Made by a program: the position numbers and the translations under genes
Notes under the pieces: model-generated
Seen by the model: only the letters and a program-made list of their open reading frames with translations
Databases searched by the model: none
What the model was told of the DNA's origin: nothing
DNA from: Yponomeuta sedellus
Lineage: Eukaryota; Arthropoda; Insecta; Lepidoptera; Yponomeutidae
Direction of reading: 5' to 3'
Length of the DNA: 64,000 bases
Assembly: GCA_934045075.1 (NCBI GenBank)
Contig: OW203751.1
Coordinates: 3,979,822-4,043,821 of the forward strand
Shown here: piece after piece, positions 41,801-53,400 of the stretch
Position numbering within the stretch: position 1 is the first letter of the stretch
How the letters are laid out: every line of letters starts with the position of its first letter

Positions 41801-42383
41801 CTAAAAGGACGTAAACGCCAGATTACGTCACACATACGGCTTAATAATCTTGCCGACTTTTCCAATACCAATGGAATTAAGGAAAGGAAAAGGCTTTACT
41901 CCGACATGACATTTGAATGAAATTGAAAATGACACCTGTCATAACAATTCTAATATTAGGCAACGGTACCTCCTCATTCCACCGTATGTGTGACGTCATC
42001 AGTAATTTTTGGTTTTTATTTATTTTCTCTAAAATTAGCAATAGTAAAATTTCCAAATATTTTTATCTTAATCAGGATAGCAAAATTAAGAAACGGAATT
42101 TTTACTTTTAGGCGTTGGAAAATATGAAGTGTTGTCAATTCGTCAATATCTATGCAGTAATGGGTTAATGCTTTCGCTATTCTTTCTATTCATACCCTTA
42201 TTTTTTCGTGTCCTTCACAGGAAACCAACATGGTCGAACCAGCGAGTGGAATGGCTTCCGTACACAAAAAAGAAGAAGCGATACGCTCTGAACATAACAG
42301 AGGAGCCTGCGTTGCTGGAATACCCCTTCAGAGAACGGATTGAGCTTTGGAAGAAGCTGAGTGGTGAGCGGTCGAAACTGTGA
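38681..42383 (+). CDS. Carboxyl/choline esterase CCE-A (alpha-esterase type), complete
   Basis: Three exons (38681-38812, 39868-41150, 42221-42383) give 525 residues, usual for the alpha/beta-hydrolase carboxylesterase family, which splits carboxylic esters. There is no signal peptide, so it is probably intracellular. Motifs: EDCLYLNVYTP near residue 80; nucleophile elbow GESSG with Ser187; Glu319 in SHEGAY; His433 in GACHGD. The triad is therefore complete. The glycine motif that forms the oxyanion hole, normally HGGGF, is HGGRY here (Arg110, codon 40063-40065), and the residue after the Ser is Ser188 instead of the usual Ala. The start is set by the ATG 11 bases after an acceptor and by homology to CCE-B. 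Junctions are phase 0 and phase 2. AATAAA follows the stop. It may be a true hydrolase of altered specificity, or a binding protein. Confidence 0.93.
38855..39376. mobile_element. hAT-like MITE in CCE-A intron 1
   Basis: Ends CAGGGTTCG and CGAACCCTG with an 8-bp duplication CTTCAGCC / CTTTAGCC (38847-38854, 39377-39384, one mismatch). 8-bp duplications and CAGGG termini fit the hAT superfamily. The interior near 39255-39365 is a tandem array of GATAATTATC units. It lies 42 bp after the exon 1 donor. Confidence 0.75.
39512..39840. mobile_element. S1 units in CCE-A intron 1
   Basis: A minus-oriented unit (39518-39660, box B GGATTCGAACCC) is followed by a plus-oriented one (39665-39778, TAGCTGAGTTGGAAAGAGCG) and a repeated tail (CCTCTAAATAGGTTTTTAAA near 39815), which stops just before the exon 2 acceptor tract. 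Confidence 0.8.
39868..41150 (+). CDS. CCE-A exon 2 (catalytic core)
   Basis: Acceptor TCAACCTCCAG (AG 39866-39867), donor AATGG|GTGAGT (41151). Residues 45 to 472, carrying the HGGR motif, all three triad residues and the conserved GNAGLKD. Confidence 0.92.
41151..42220. other. CCE-A intron 2
   Basis: 1070 bp. It contains a perfect palindrome at 41543-41586 (21-bp arms around GA) and a LINE-type tail near 41405-41440 (AAATAAAATGTTTTATCTTT). No other gene seen. Confidence 0.7.
42221..42383 (+). CDS. CCE-A exon 3 with stop
   Basis: Acceptor GTGTCCTTCACAG; begins by completing the split Gly codon, then KPTWSNQRVEWLPYT, and ends GERSKL with TGA at 42381-42383 and TAA directly after. Confidence 0.9.
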
Positions 42384-42393
42384 TAATTTGTGA

Positions 42394-42399
42394 AATAAA
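42394..42399 (+). promoter_or_regulatory. Poly(A) signal of CCE-A
   Basis: AATAAA 11 bases after the stop codon, implying a very short 3' UTR. Confidence 0.7.
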
Positions 42400-42655
42400 C
42401 GAAACCTATAACATAGACTATTCATCTATCTTCAGATAGCGTCTGCCAAAAAGTACCTATGCAACCTCCTTGCTATTTGAAACTTTTTCTTTTTCTATAA
42501 GTCGTCGTCGAAATAGCGAAGAGGTTGCATTGTGTTGCATACTTTTTGGCAGGCGCAAACACTCATGAAATTTTATTTTCTTACCAAAACTCAATGAAAA
42601 TGTGAGTTAAATGCTGAAGGAAAACTAGAAATCTGTTGGTTGTATTAGTATAAAT

Positions 42656-43147
42656 GTAAGATGCAGGGGCGTAGCTACCGCCGTGTCTGTCGTATCAATT
42701 ATACGGGGCCCCCGGGCCACGGGGCCCCCAAAGTGTGTAAGGAAAAAAATAAAAACTTTCTAATTTATTTTTGAAAGTGAAAGTGAAATGTTTTTATTGC
42801 CAACAAAAAAATAAATAAACAAGGTACAATAACTGAGAAAATGTCTTAAGAACTAAATTTGGCAAAAGGCCTTATGCTCAGCTTAAAGTCGCCAGGGAAC
42901 ATGCTCCACTGCCGACGCTGATTTTCAGCAAAAGCCTTGGAACTTTTTATTTTATTATTTTATTTTATTTTACAAATTACAAAATTCCATAAAGCAATTC
43001 CTTTTTTCCCGCCTTAAGCGTGCGTTCAAAAGTTGGCAACACGTGGGGGTAAATATTTTTCACAAATCACAATCACAAATATAAGGGCCTCCAAACAAAT
43101 TTTTTATACGGGGCCCCGACAAGGCACGCTACGCCACTGGTAAGATG
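42656..43147. mobile_element. hAT-like non-autonomous element with 8-bp duplication
   Basis: The element 42664-43139 starts CAGGGGCGTAGC and ends GCTACGCCACTG; a perfect duplication GTAAGATG flanks it (42656-42663, 43140-43147). The interior near 42760-42840 carries a retroposon-like tail. No transposase. Confidence 0.9.
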
Positions 43148-43709
43148 AATATTGTTACTAAAAGTTAGTGGAAAGTTACGTTCTTTAATTGTTTAAAGCT
43201 GTCATCAGCTTACTTTTAATAACCAAGGTATAGCGTGAATTTAAATAGCTATAACTTAACTTAATGACTACTAAATAGACAACGCACAAATTTGAAATTT
43301 GAAGAAATATTTCCGTAAAAGTATTTACCTCCTCTTTAGTAAAAGAGGAGTTTTTTCAATTCTTCTTGTTTCAATTCTACTCCACATATTGTGAGGGCAA
43401 AAGCTAGTATAGCATAAAAAGCATAAGTTTTTAATAAGCTGTATTACAGTTACGGTCCTGGTTAGGTAAGAACACTTATTAGTTTAAATCATTTTCATTG
43501 GTAAATTTTAAACTTCATACATTGCCAATTAAACATGGTTTTAAGTTATTTAAAGATTAATACACAATTCCTTCAAAATAATCCTCAGGGACAGTTTAAA
43601 TAATTTGTGCTATACAAGTAATATTGCATCCATGAGAAATAGCATTCCTCTTATTAGCGTCTCGATGGCAAGAAATAGTGGTGAAAGGATTATGCTATGG
43701 TTATGAAAA
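43148..43709. other. Unannotated spacer between the esterases
   Basis: AT-rich, no gene seen. Confidence 0.45.
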
Positions 43710-43891
43710 GTGCATTTATTATTTTAAAATCCTATTTAGATGCTAAAAATTCCACCCATGCCGGGATTCGAACCCGCGACCTCTGCCTATCCGTGCCAGC
43801 GCTCTTTCCAACTGAGCTAATGGGCGACTCACCGGCATCAGTGAAATTTCGAACCTCTACAATTTTCTCTGTATTACGTGCATTTATTATT
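43710..43891 (-). mobile_element. S1 simple insertion with 14-bp target duplication
   Basis: GTGCATTTATTATT at 43710-43723 and 43878-43891 brackets one minus-oriented unit without any inverted part. On the minus strand it starts within GTAATACAGAG (5'-truncated) and ends at the constant terminus AGGATTTTA. Confidence 0.9.
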
Positions 43892-43984
43892 AATTTGTAT
43901 TAAAGAATTATTTATAATAGGTCTGTCAGCAACACAAGTATTTTTGTTAAGTTGTTCCTTTTATGCTTTTATGCAGTACCAAAA

Positions 43985-44110
43985 TTGAGGTCGTGGGTTC
44001 GACTCCCGCTGGAGGCCGCCGTACGTTATTTGTACTAGTAGCCTCAGTCTGGATGTGTTTTCATGTTTATGATGTCCTTGCCTGGTTACGATAGCATAAG
44101 GTATCCCACT
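43985..44110 (+). mobile_element. tRNA-type SINE fragment
   Basis: Box-B-like GGTCGTGGGTTCGACTCCC followed by GTAGCCTCAGTCTGGATGTG and CCTGGTTACGATAGCATAAG; inverse relative at 30985-31105. Confidence 0.5.
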
Positions 44111-44189
44111 TTGGGTCAAATAAGTGGCTGTTTTGTGTGCAACGGAACAATATGCCTTCTAATCGAAACTATGGTCAGACATAGATACA

Positions 44190-44580
44190 TAACCTAACGC
44201 CTGTATCCCAGAGGGGTAGGCAGAGACCAAGGACTGCCACTTGCCACGATCCTGACAGATCACCTTCGTTTCATCAACGTTCATATGTAAGTCGTTGCAT
44301 GCACGAACGCCGGTTCCGGGTACTTTTTATCTTTCCCTTTGCTAATACATCCCCTATCTGGTCGATGTATGTCCGCCTGGGACGACCCTTACCAACCCTT
44401 CCACTCACATTCGCAATATATTTGTTCCGCATCTTTCTTCCTTCCACCTCTCCACATGTCCAAACCAACGCAACATTCCTTTCTCAATTCTAGTCACTAC
44501 CTACATCCTCTATCAGTCCACAACGTTTTCTGATCAGACTAATGCGTATCCTGTCATTCAAAGTAACACTACACATACTA
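44190..44580 (-). mobile_element. LINE-B 3' coding fragment, frameshifted
   Basis: The minus strand gives [20 protein letters not shown] then [18 protein letters not shown], with degraded upstream parts of [10 protein letters not shown] type. Confidence 0.75.
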
Positions 44581-45859
44581 TGGTCAGGTTGGTGTTAATT
44601 GGTACACAAAATGAGGGCTTACGTGCGAAGAACCACCAACTGGTTGGCTCGCTGTTCGTTTAAATGTACACGGTGTTTTTAGTTTTAATGGTCAAGGTAG
44701 GTTAGTAATTCTATTTTTTAAGTATTTATTTACAATTTAATTTATTGATGAATGCCCAAAGCCGACACAAATATTATTATAGAAAGTACTTAAGTCGTAC
44801 AAAACTGTAACGATACAACATGGAAACAAAAGTTTACCTAAACCATAGATACTTAATTTAATGTTAATTGTTAGGGGCACATCACATCTGTCTTTTGTTA
44901 CGTCTTACAGATTGTATAGCAAGTTGAAATTTAAATAAAATTTACTTTGTTAAAATATTCTCTGGTTTCAATAAAAATGCTTATGTTGTTCGATTTTATC
45001 TTAAGATATTTATTAATAATGTTCATATAATAATAATAATAATAATAATAGTTATATAATTAAGAACTTTACAAAAGAAATGTAGTGTAATAAGTAGGTA
45101 TATAGTTAAAAGAAAAAACATTAAAATTATCACTAGGATTCAATATTGGCACTGATAAATATCTACATATAAATTTCAATTAGTTTTTTACATTGTCGAC
45201 ACTTTATCAGTAAGGGTACCTAACTACTTTATTGTCACAAAAATGACTAAAATATCGCGAGACACAAGGAATAGGTTTATTTAAACACGATGGAAGGAAG
45301 TTCATTTAACCACATATTTAAATGCTTGGCGGAATGTCTCGAATATACATTAAATACAATTAGGGAACGTTTTAGAAACAATTTTTTACATAATTTAAAA
45401 TGTCTTACAATGCTAGAAATTCCGAATAAATTAAATTGGTTTTTCAATAGCGTTCAACGCTAGATGGCATTCATTAATAGTTTGCGACTATCTTCAATTA
45501 TCATTTTAAATTATAGTGACTTTACAGATTATAAAGAATCACTGCTCACTCAGTCAGTGAGTCATTAGACAACTAACATTTTTCTTAATCCGCAAAAATA
45601 AAAGTTAATCCCCGTAAAAATTGTTTACACCCCGGGAGATGGTAACTGTAATGAATACGTTTACTAGGGCTGCTTATATACCTGCGATGTCAAAGAGAAA
45701 CGACGTCAGGATTTCTGCTAAACTTGTCTCAAAAAACCGCCGCCTCTCTTTCTCATTCACAGCGCAGACAAGCATTCGAGTAGGTCTGTCAAATTTATAT
45801 TGCTAAGAACAAATTTCCATGTACGTAACATATTTTAAACTTTCGCGACATGTACACAT
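44581..45859. other. Unannotated AT-rich spacer
   Basis: (TAA)n around 45035-45055. 45825-45858 (AACATATTTTAAACTTTCGC) recurs at 48610. No gene seen. Confidence 0.45.
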
Positions 45860-46010
45860 AGAATATTTTCGGGGCTTAATCGCGTAGTAATTTATTGCTA
45901 TTTTACCTCGATGTTTCGACGACGTTGCAGCCATCGTGGTCACGAGAAGACTGATGGCTGGCAGTCCATCGTAGATGGATGACTACGCGATTAAGCCCCG
46001 AAAATATTCT
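45860..46010. mobile_element. Short foldback relative of the 48648-49407 element
   Basis: AGAATATTTTCGGGGCTTAA and its mirror TTAAGCCCCGAAAATATTCT form the ends; inside is CCTCGATGTTTCGACGACGT and ATCGTGGTCACGAGAAGACT. Confidence 0.7.
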
Positions 46011-46489
46011 ATCCATGTACCTACGTAACTCTTCCGTCGATGTACACTGTATATGATATATTTTTGCTGCGCAGTTAGATGTCGGTTTCCAATAGTATTG
46101 CTCCATCCAAAATAATCCTCGATACTTTTGGCATCCCATGACGTGTGGCATTGCCTAACACGGATCAATGATGTTAGACAATGTAACCTCAAACCGAGCT
46201 TATACAGGTGCAACAAAATGCCCATATACGTCGCAAAATGGAGAGTTCTACTCGTCAATAAAAACACTTTTACTATAAGGAAAACTTAGAAATTGCGAAA
46301 AAATACCAGCCGTTCCATACTAAAGTTACCACAGTATGAACGCCCGATATTAATATCGCGATTCCGACGAACTGTAGAAAATAAGATTAAAACCAGCCTA
46401 AATACTTACATCTAATCATATGACCAGTCATTGAGAGGTTCGCTCGCAGTAAACGGCACCGCGCAGTAATTTACAATTATCGTGTTCTA
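46011..46489. other. Unannotated spacer
   Basis: Minus frames of 82 and 94 codons overlap the foldback and the region to its right; no motif recognised. Confidence 0.35.
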
Positions 46490-46665
46490 TGTTTTTTTTT
46501 GTACATCTACTTCCTTCTCTAATGTATTAGTCCAGTTCATCCGAAGGTTGTCTGGAAGAGATCACTTTTAGTGATAAGGCCGCCGTCTGTACTCTTAGGT
46601 TAAGAAATATCTGTGTAATTTCCATTTTTTATGTACTATAAAGTGTTCTCTATCTATCTAATACG
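46490..46665 (+). mobile_element. LINE-C type tail with hairpin
   Basis: GGTTGTCTGGAAGAGATCAC, TTTTAGTGATAAGGCCGCCG and GTGTTCTCTATCTATCTAAT, one of the clearest versions of the hairpin. Confidence 0.75.
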
Positions 46666-46987
46666 GAATTAATTTTCGAAAAACTTTTTAGGCGCAGTTT
46701 GCTCAGTTTTCTTAACAGTAAAAAAAACCAGAACATCACGCTGGGGTCGATGACGCGGAATTGGGCATACATACTCAGCTCCAGTAGGTCAGTGACTTTG
46801 AAGTTTTCACTTCTATTTGTATGCGTTTGCACGGCCCCTGCTGTGTGTATGTTAACTGTATAGTTAGTACAAAAATCAACGCGACGAGAAATGCCTCTGG
46901 CAACTTGAAACCCAAATTGTAAATACTACTTGACCGCGGCACTGCCACTGCGGTGTAACCTCTAAAGCAAATATCTCAAGGGCAAAA

Positions 46988-47470
46988 TCACTTTTTGCCT
47001 CCGAGCGATTCGAAGAAGTTGACGAACTTATTGACCCCAATGTTTTTAGGCAAATCATCTTCTGGCGGGTCGTTCGCTCGAATCACGTCTTTGGCTATCC
47101 CGTTCGACTGCACCATCTTAATTTCATTCGATGTGCGGGGTTTGAGGCTTAAATTCTCGGTTTTCTCCTCCAATCCGTTGCCGTTCTGTTGGAATTGATC
47201 GTATCCGTTCCGGGGACTGAACTCTTCAGTGGTGACCGTCTGGCCTGACGTCACCGTTTCTATCACGCGGACTTCCGAAGTGGCGGACACTGCTTCCGTT
47301 TCGGACTTAACCACTTCCGGTTCCGTGTGAACTACTTCCTGTTCTGATTGAACTACTTGCGGTTGTGAGTGAACTACTTCCGGTTCAGGGGATGCTACTT
47401 CCGTTACCAATGCGACGACCGCCGGCTCTGGGCTCAGGGTATGTTTCTCAGGTACGTGATCATTGTTGAC
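46988..47470 (-). CDS. CCE-B exon 4, C-terminal extension
   Basis: 161 codons after acceptor ATTCTACAG (AG at 47472-47471), in phase with exon 3, to TGA (46990-46988). The composition is rich in E, P, V, S and T, with no hydrophobic segment. The tail VNKFVNFFESLGGKK looks like a short amphipathic helix. Confidence 0.72.
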   Translation of the reverse strand, partial: VNNDHVPEKHTLSPEPAVVALVTEVASPEPEVVHSQPQVVQSEQEVVHTEPEVVKSETEAVSATSEVRVIETVTSGQTVTTEEFSPRNGYDQFQQNGNGLEEKTENLSLKPRTSNEIKMVQSNGIAKDVIRANDPPEDDLPKNIGVNKFVNFFESLGGKK

Positions 47471-50400
47471 CTGTAGAATTGAGTTTTGGTTTAGTATAGA
47501 AACAAATCAAAAAGTTGGTTGTAAAATGCGGTATTTAGAATAGAATAGAAATGGTTTATTTATTACACACAAAACACAGAATAATTTACTGGTTTTGCCT
47601 TAAGGTATAGCTATTATTGGATAGGATAGGTCACCCAATAATTTAAGAACTATACATAAAGGGACGGCAAAACTATTTAAACTTTAAAAAATGCAGCCAT
47701 GATTGTGTCGTGCTAAATGCTGATTATAGATAGATAGAAATGAAAGTCAACGACGATTTCCATTCTTAACTGACAACTCGTGCCACTCACGTTTCCCAAC
47801 CGGACCACTGCTGCCCTATTTCATACAACTACAATTCATGGATTACCATGAGTTTTCGACAAGCATTAAGTTTGCATGAAACGCGGTTCAAAAAATGTGT
47901 TGAACCGCGTTCCCTTTTGGCACAAAGTTTAAGCAAACTTTGCGCCAAAAGGGCTACTATAACATAAAGAATTATTTAGATGACACTGATGTCTGGAATT
48001 AAAGCCAGTACAATGCATGAGTTTCATAAATAAAACTACATTCATTGTAAAAAACCTATTTAGAGGCTAAAAATTTCACCCATGCCGGGATTCGAACCCG
48101 CAACCTCTGGCTATCCGTACATTCATTGTGACAATTCGCTTGTCATAATTAATGTATTGTACGAAACGCGATCCCGTTCCTGTAATACAGGCACCAAATC
48201 CTGAACTGTTTCAATAACAATAAACTTCATTTATATTGGCAACATCACAAAACATTACACACAGTAGGTATATAATCAAATTAAAAAGATTTACAGAGAA
48301 TTAAGCGAAGCGCTCGGGGCCTACTCGATCCGAGTGATTGGCATCAATTACTTGAGTTAAGCGAGAACGGGCGCGGTCAAAAAACTGCAGGCAGATGCTG
48401 GATGCGGCAAGCTGAAGACAGGGCGCTATGGCGCTCATTAGGGGAGGGCTATGTCCAGCAGTGGACCACATAATATAGCCTGAAGAAAAAGAAGAACGAA
48501 TCTGTGGCGAGCACATGTCAACTCACTCCAACATTCCTGCATCGCGCAATCAAAGTGTTTCAATAGATAGGAGATACCATAAATATAATGTCCGACTAAC
48601 AAAAGTTGTAACATATTTTAAACTTTCGCGACTTGTACACATGGTTAGAATATTTTCGGGGCTTAATCGCGTAGTAATTTATTGCTATTTTACCTCGACG
48701 TTTCGACGACGTTACAGGCATCGTGGTCACGAGAAGACTGATGGCTGGCACTGGTTCGCATCTTCGGCTGATGAGGTTTCAGACTACCCTCAATCAGCTA
48801 TCACAAAGCACTATTAGGGTTGCGACACACTACACTGACAATGTCGGACGATAAGCCATGCGACTTTTTTCCACTCTAACACATATTGATGACCGGATCC
48901 CACGTTTGCGACAGTTTGAAACCACATAACCGATTAAAATTTTGTGTTTCTTAATTTCAACCGCTTCACGCACAATTCGGCTATAATAATGACGATCGTT
49001 GCAAAGTACCGATGGTTTGTGTAATTCTATCCAGTGGTTTGATCCTGATTCAAGCAGATGTCGCTATCGCTGACTTTTCCACCTGGCGGTTTTTGACAGC
49101 TTTTTTGAAACACAAAAATTTTAATCGGGAATGTCAAACTGTCGCAAACGAGGGATCCCGTCATCAAGATGGTTCGAGTGGAAAAAAGTAGCATGGCTTA
49201 TCGTCCGACATTGTCAGTGGTTTAGTGTGTCGCAACCCTAATAGTGCTTTGTGATGGCTGATTGAGGGTAGTCTGAAACCTCATCAGCCGAAGATGCGAA
49301 CCAGTGCCAGCCATCAGTCTTCTCGTGACCACGATGGCTGTAACGTCGTCGAAACGTCGAGATAAAATAGCAATAAATTACTACGCGATTAAGCCCCAAA
49401 AATATTGTAACTAACAACAGTTGGGACCGGCCGTCCCCAGGCATACGGGAGCGGGAAATTTCCCTTTACAGTGGAAGAGCACGATCACCCGCTCTTCCCT
49501 ACAAATCTTTTATCGGACGCCGTACCTTAGGGTGATCCCAGATCTTGAAGTGGCGGTTGTACTGCTCGTCCCAGAAGTCCATCTTTTCCTTGTCAGGATT
49601 GGACCCGAGTGCGAGCTCCGCTCCAAGCTTGATGTAGTGGAGGTTATCCTTGGTGACCGGCGGCCAGCTAACGGTCAGGTAATGATTCTCGTCGGGAGTC
49701 GGGTTGCTGTGAACAGGTGGTTTTATTTTTATTATTGCACTGTTAGTATAATTATATTCTTTTTAATGCACTAACCCGTGCGAAGGACAATTTTAATAAC
49801 CTATTTAGAGGCTAAAAATTCCACCCATGCCGGGATTCAAACCCGCGACCTCTGAATTTTTAGCCTCTAAAAAGGTTTTTAAAATTGTCCTTAGCACGGG
49901 TTAGGGCATTAAAAAGAATATTATCATCCGGGTACAGCGATATCATTCCGATGTAAAACCTAACTGCAGAGTAGGTACTAGGGCGGGGCTGCAAGTGATG
50001 CAAATTACTTCAGCCAGATGTCTCTGCCTGTACGTAACACAGAGAATATTGTAGAGGTTCGAAATTTCACTGATGCCGGTGAGTCGCCCATTAGCTCAGT
50101 TGGAAAGAGCGCTGGCACGGATAGCCGGAGGTCTTCTTCTTCTTCAGGCTATATTAGTCCACTGCTGGACATGGCCCTCCCCTAATGAGCGCCATAGCGC
50201 TACGTTGTGCCATCATTGAGGGGGTAGTGCCCATAACCTATTTAGAGGATAAAAATTCCACCCATGCCGGGATTCGAACCCGCGACCTCTGGCTATCCTT
50301 GCCAGCGCTCTTTCCAACAGAGCTAATGGGCGACTCACCGGCATCAGTGAAATTTCGAGCCTTTTTACAATACTTTCTGTTTGATGAGCGCCATAGCGCC

Positions 50401-53400
50401 CTGTCTCAAGAAGGTTTTTTATTAATGTTCTGTGTAACTGTTGCTGTAATGTGTTTTCTTTCTCTCTTTCTCACTTTCACTCTGTCTCTCTTTCTCTCTT
50501 TCTCTCAGTGTGTGTGTGTGTGTCTCTCTCTCTCTCTTTCTAATCTCTACTCACCCGCATTTGGCAAAGTTGGTCCACAGCCTGACCATCCTCTCCCGCA
50601 TCTTGATATCCTGGGGAGTGGCCTCCACGTCCTTCTGGAATATATTCTTGAAGAGGTATCCGAGCTCGTCCGTATGGCCCGCGTGATTCACACCCGAAGT
50701 CTTCAGTTCTTCCCTCGTCAGGTTCAGCTCGCCGACGTAATCGAACTTGTAGTAATAAATCGGCTTATTGATGACCTTGACGAGGTATTTCACGTATCGG
50801 TGAGTATCGAGCGTAATCATTTTGTCGGACAGTAACTGGAAGTGGGGATCCAACGTCTCCGCCCCTTCAGGAGCTGGCTTGAAGTAGACGGACTTGATTT
50901 CTTCAGACAAGGCCGCGGCCTCTTCAGAGTCCCACGCAAGCTTGAAGTCATCAGGAATGTACACACGCAGGTCATCAATTGGCATTTTCGAGGCGAATTC
51001 CAATGTTGTGGTGCCTATCATGACGGGAACTTCGGCTAGTCTTCCAGACGTTAGCAAGTCCACAAAGGACTCCGTCAATACGCTTTCGACGCCAGGGAAT
51101 TCCTTCTCGATGACTATGGCGAATGGATTGACGTCTGGCTCGTAGAATTTCGAAATAGGCTGCACTTTTTCGCTGCCCTCTACGATGTCTCTAACTGGCG
51201 TCGTGGTTAAGAACTCGAGAATGTCATCCAGGTCGTCGGACTCGCAGCCCAATGTCTTGGCGAGGTTTCTAGCGTTTTCCAGAGGTCTTTTCTGCAAAGC
51301 CCAGCTGTTCAACGCCGTTCCGGATTGGATTATCGCTTTACTGATCAGGTTCTTCGTCAAGGGACTGGCGGTCAACAGGGAGACGGCTGATCCGCCGGCA
51401 CTCTCGCCAAATATGGTGACATTGCCGGAGTTTCCGCCGAAGTGTTCAATGTTCTCCTTTACCCACCTGATGGCCTGGACCATGTCCTTAATACCAGCGT
51501 TACCCGGCACTTCGGGCGTGTTAAGACAAAGGAAACCCAAAGGTCCACACCTGTAGTTAATCGTCACAACAACAACGTCCTTTTCGACTAGGAAGTCGGC
51601 TCCGTAAAAGTTCGTGTTGCCGGAGCCGAATTGGAATCCCCCACCGTGTATGAAGACCATGACAGGGAGGAACGAGCCGTCCAAGTTGGGAGTGTAGACG
51701 TTTAGGAAGAGGCAGTTTTCGTCCCCGACGTACTGTTTGTGGATTATTGGGTCGATTTGGGCAGAGATGTTGCCTTCGGCCGTGGCGTCGCGGACCCCCT
51801 CCCATGGTTCAACTGGTTGTGGGGCCTGAAAGAACAAAATTTTAAATTATAATCTGGAAAGGTAGGTATACCACCTTTCCCATTGTGAGATTTTTTGGGT
51901 GAAGTAGGGCAAACACGATAAGGACATATAGGTACACACACATGAATTCCCGCCTGTATACTGGATAGGCACGGACCAAAGGAGAAACCCTAACTCCAAA
52001 GAAAGGGTCTGGCGTTACAGGGCTGGAATTCCACCATAAATTAGGGCTTTAGGAATGTTTCAAGACACCAATATTCACGGCTCCTAGCAATGGGCAAATT
52101 GGCAAAACGAAATCAAATAATGCGATCCCCAACCCGCATGCCCAGCGTGGCAATTATGGGAATTACCCCCCAATGATGGCACAACCTTGCGCTCTATATA
52201 GCCTGAAGAATAAGAAGATAATGTTTACATGTTAGGTTATCTTGATTAATAGAGTTATTTAAGTAAAAAATATATATTTTTGAGACTTTATTTCTTACGT
52301 AAATCTGGAGCGCGCATGCTCCGCTAGCCGCCTGTCATAATTAGGTTTTAGATACTTATATAAAAAGCGGTGAATTCAAATTAATTTGATTGTCTTTTGA
52401 AAACTGCCTTATCTAATAAATATGTATTAGACAGACATAAACGTTCACATTGACATTTGCCGTTCATGTGCACTCTGCGTTGCAAATAGATTTTATCGAT
52501 ATTTATTTTAATGACGCTTGCGTTAAAAAAACAATTCGATTCCAGAATATTTTATTTTAGATTGATGTCAATATCTAAAATACAATTATACTCAAATAAT
52601 GGAGTACTATTCAATCAAACATATTCTTAGGGTACGCTCTATTGTACTGTTTGAGAAGGAAGTGAATGAAGAGCTGAAACTGTTTACAAAAATTGTTAAA
52701 AACAAAAAAAATAAAACTACTTCTTTTCTTCACTTGGCAATGGCCACGAGGCTAAGATTTAAATAGCTTAATTAATAAAAATAGTAGATTTTTTTTGTAC
52801 ACATCTGATCCGTGTACGGCTAGGCCCAGAAACGGGTTTCTCCTTTGTCACTTGCCAAGATCTAGACTCTTTCGCCAAGATCTAGATCGCTTCATACCTA
52901 AACAATCATTAATCGTTCGCAATGCACGCACGCCGGTTTCAAGTACCTACTTTTTAACGTGCACATGGTTAACGAAATGATACAACATAATAACTTCCCC
53001 ACGAAACTATTCGTATTTCTATTTAATGTCATGTTTTTAATGTCCTGGCCTGGTTACTATAGCACAGGGTCTGGGATCAGGCCAAGGGAGGCAAGGAGAG
53101 ATGAAAAGCTTTTGCCCAGCAGTGACACACAATAGATTCAAGTAAAGTTATGTCATTTTCTGTTCTGTTCGTTCTCTATACCGAATAAATTTTGACTCAA
53201 GTCACATCCGGTACGTCAACATCATTTAGACGATTTTATTTAGCTTGCCTCCTTCGTCTTACGCAACGAACGGAGAGCACCGATAAGCAGCAAACGTAAT
53301 CGCAACTAACAGAATCGCGATAAAATATCGTCTGAGCAAACACTCGATGGCGATAAAGACTGTTATGCAGCCTCTTTGGTGTTTCAGAGGCGTGGGTTTT

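Noticed and set aside
45903..46267. Minus frames of 82 and 94 codons
   Set aside because: They run through a foldback element; no domain recognised.
50185..51805. Other frames over CCE-B exon 2
   Set aside because: Shadows of the catalytic exon on the opposite strand or in other frames.
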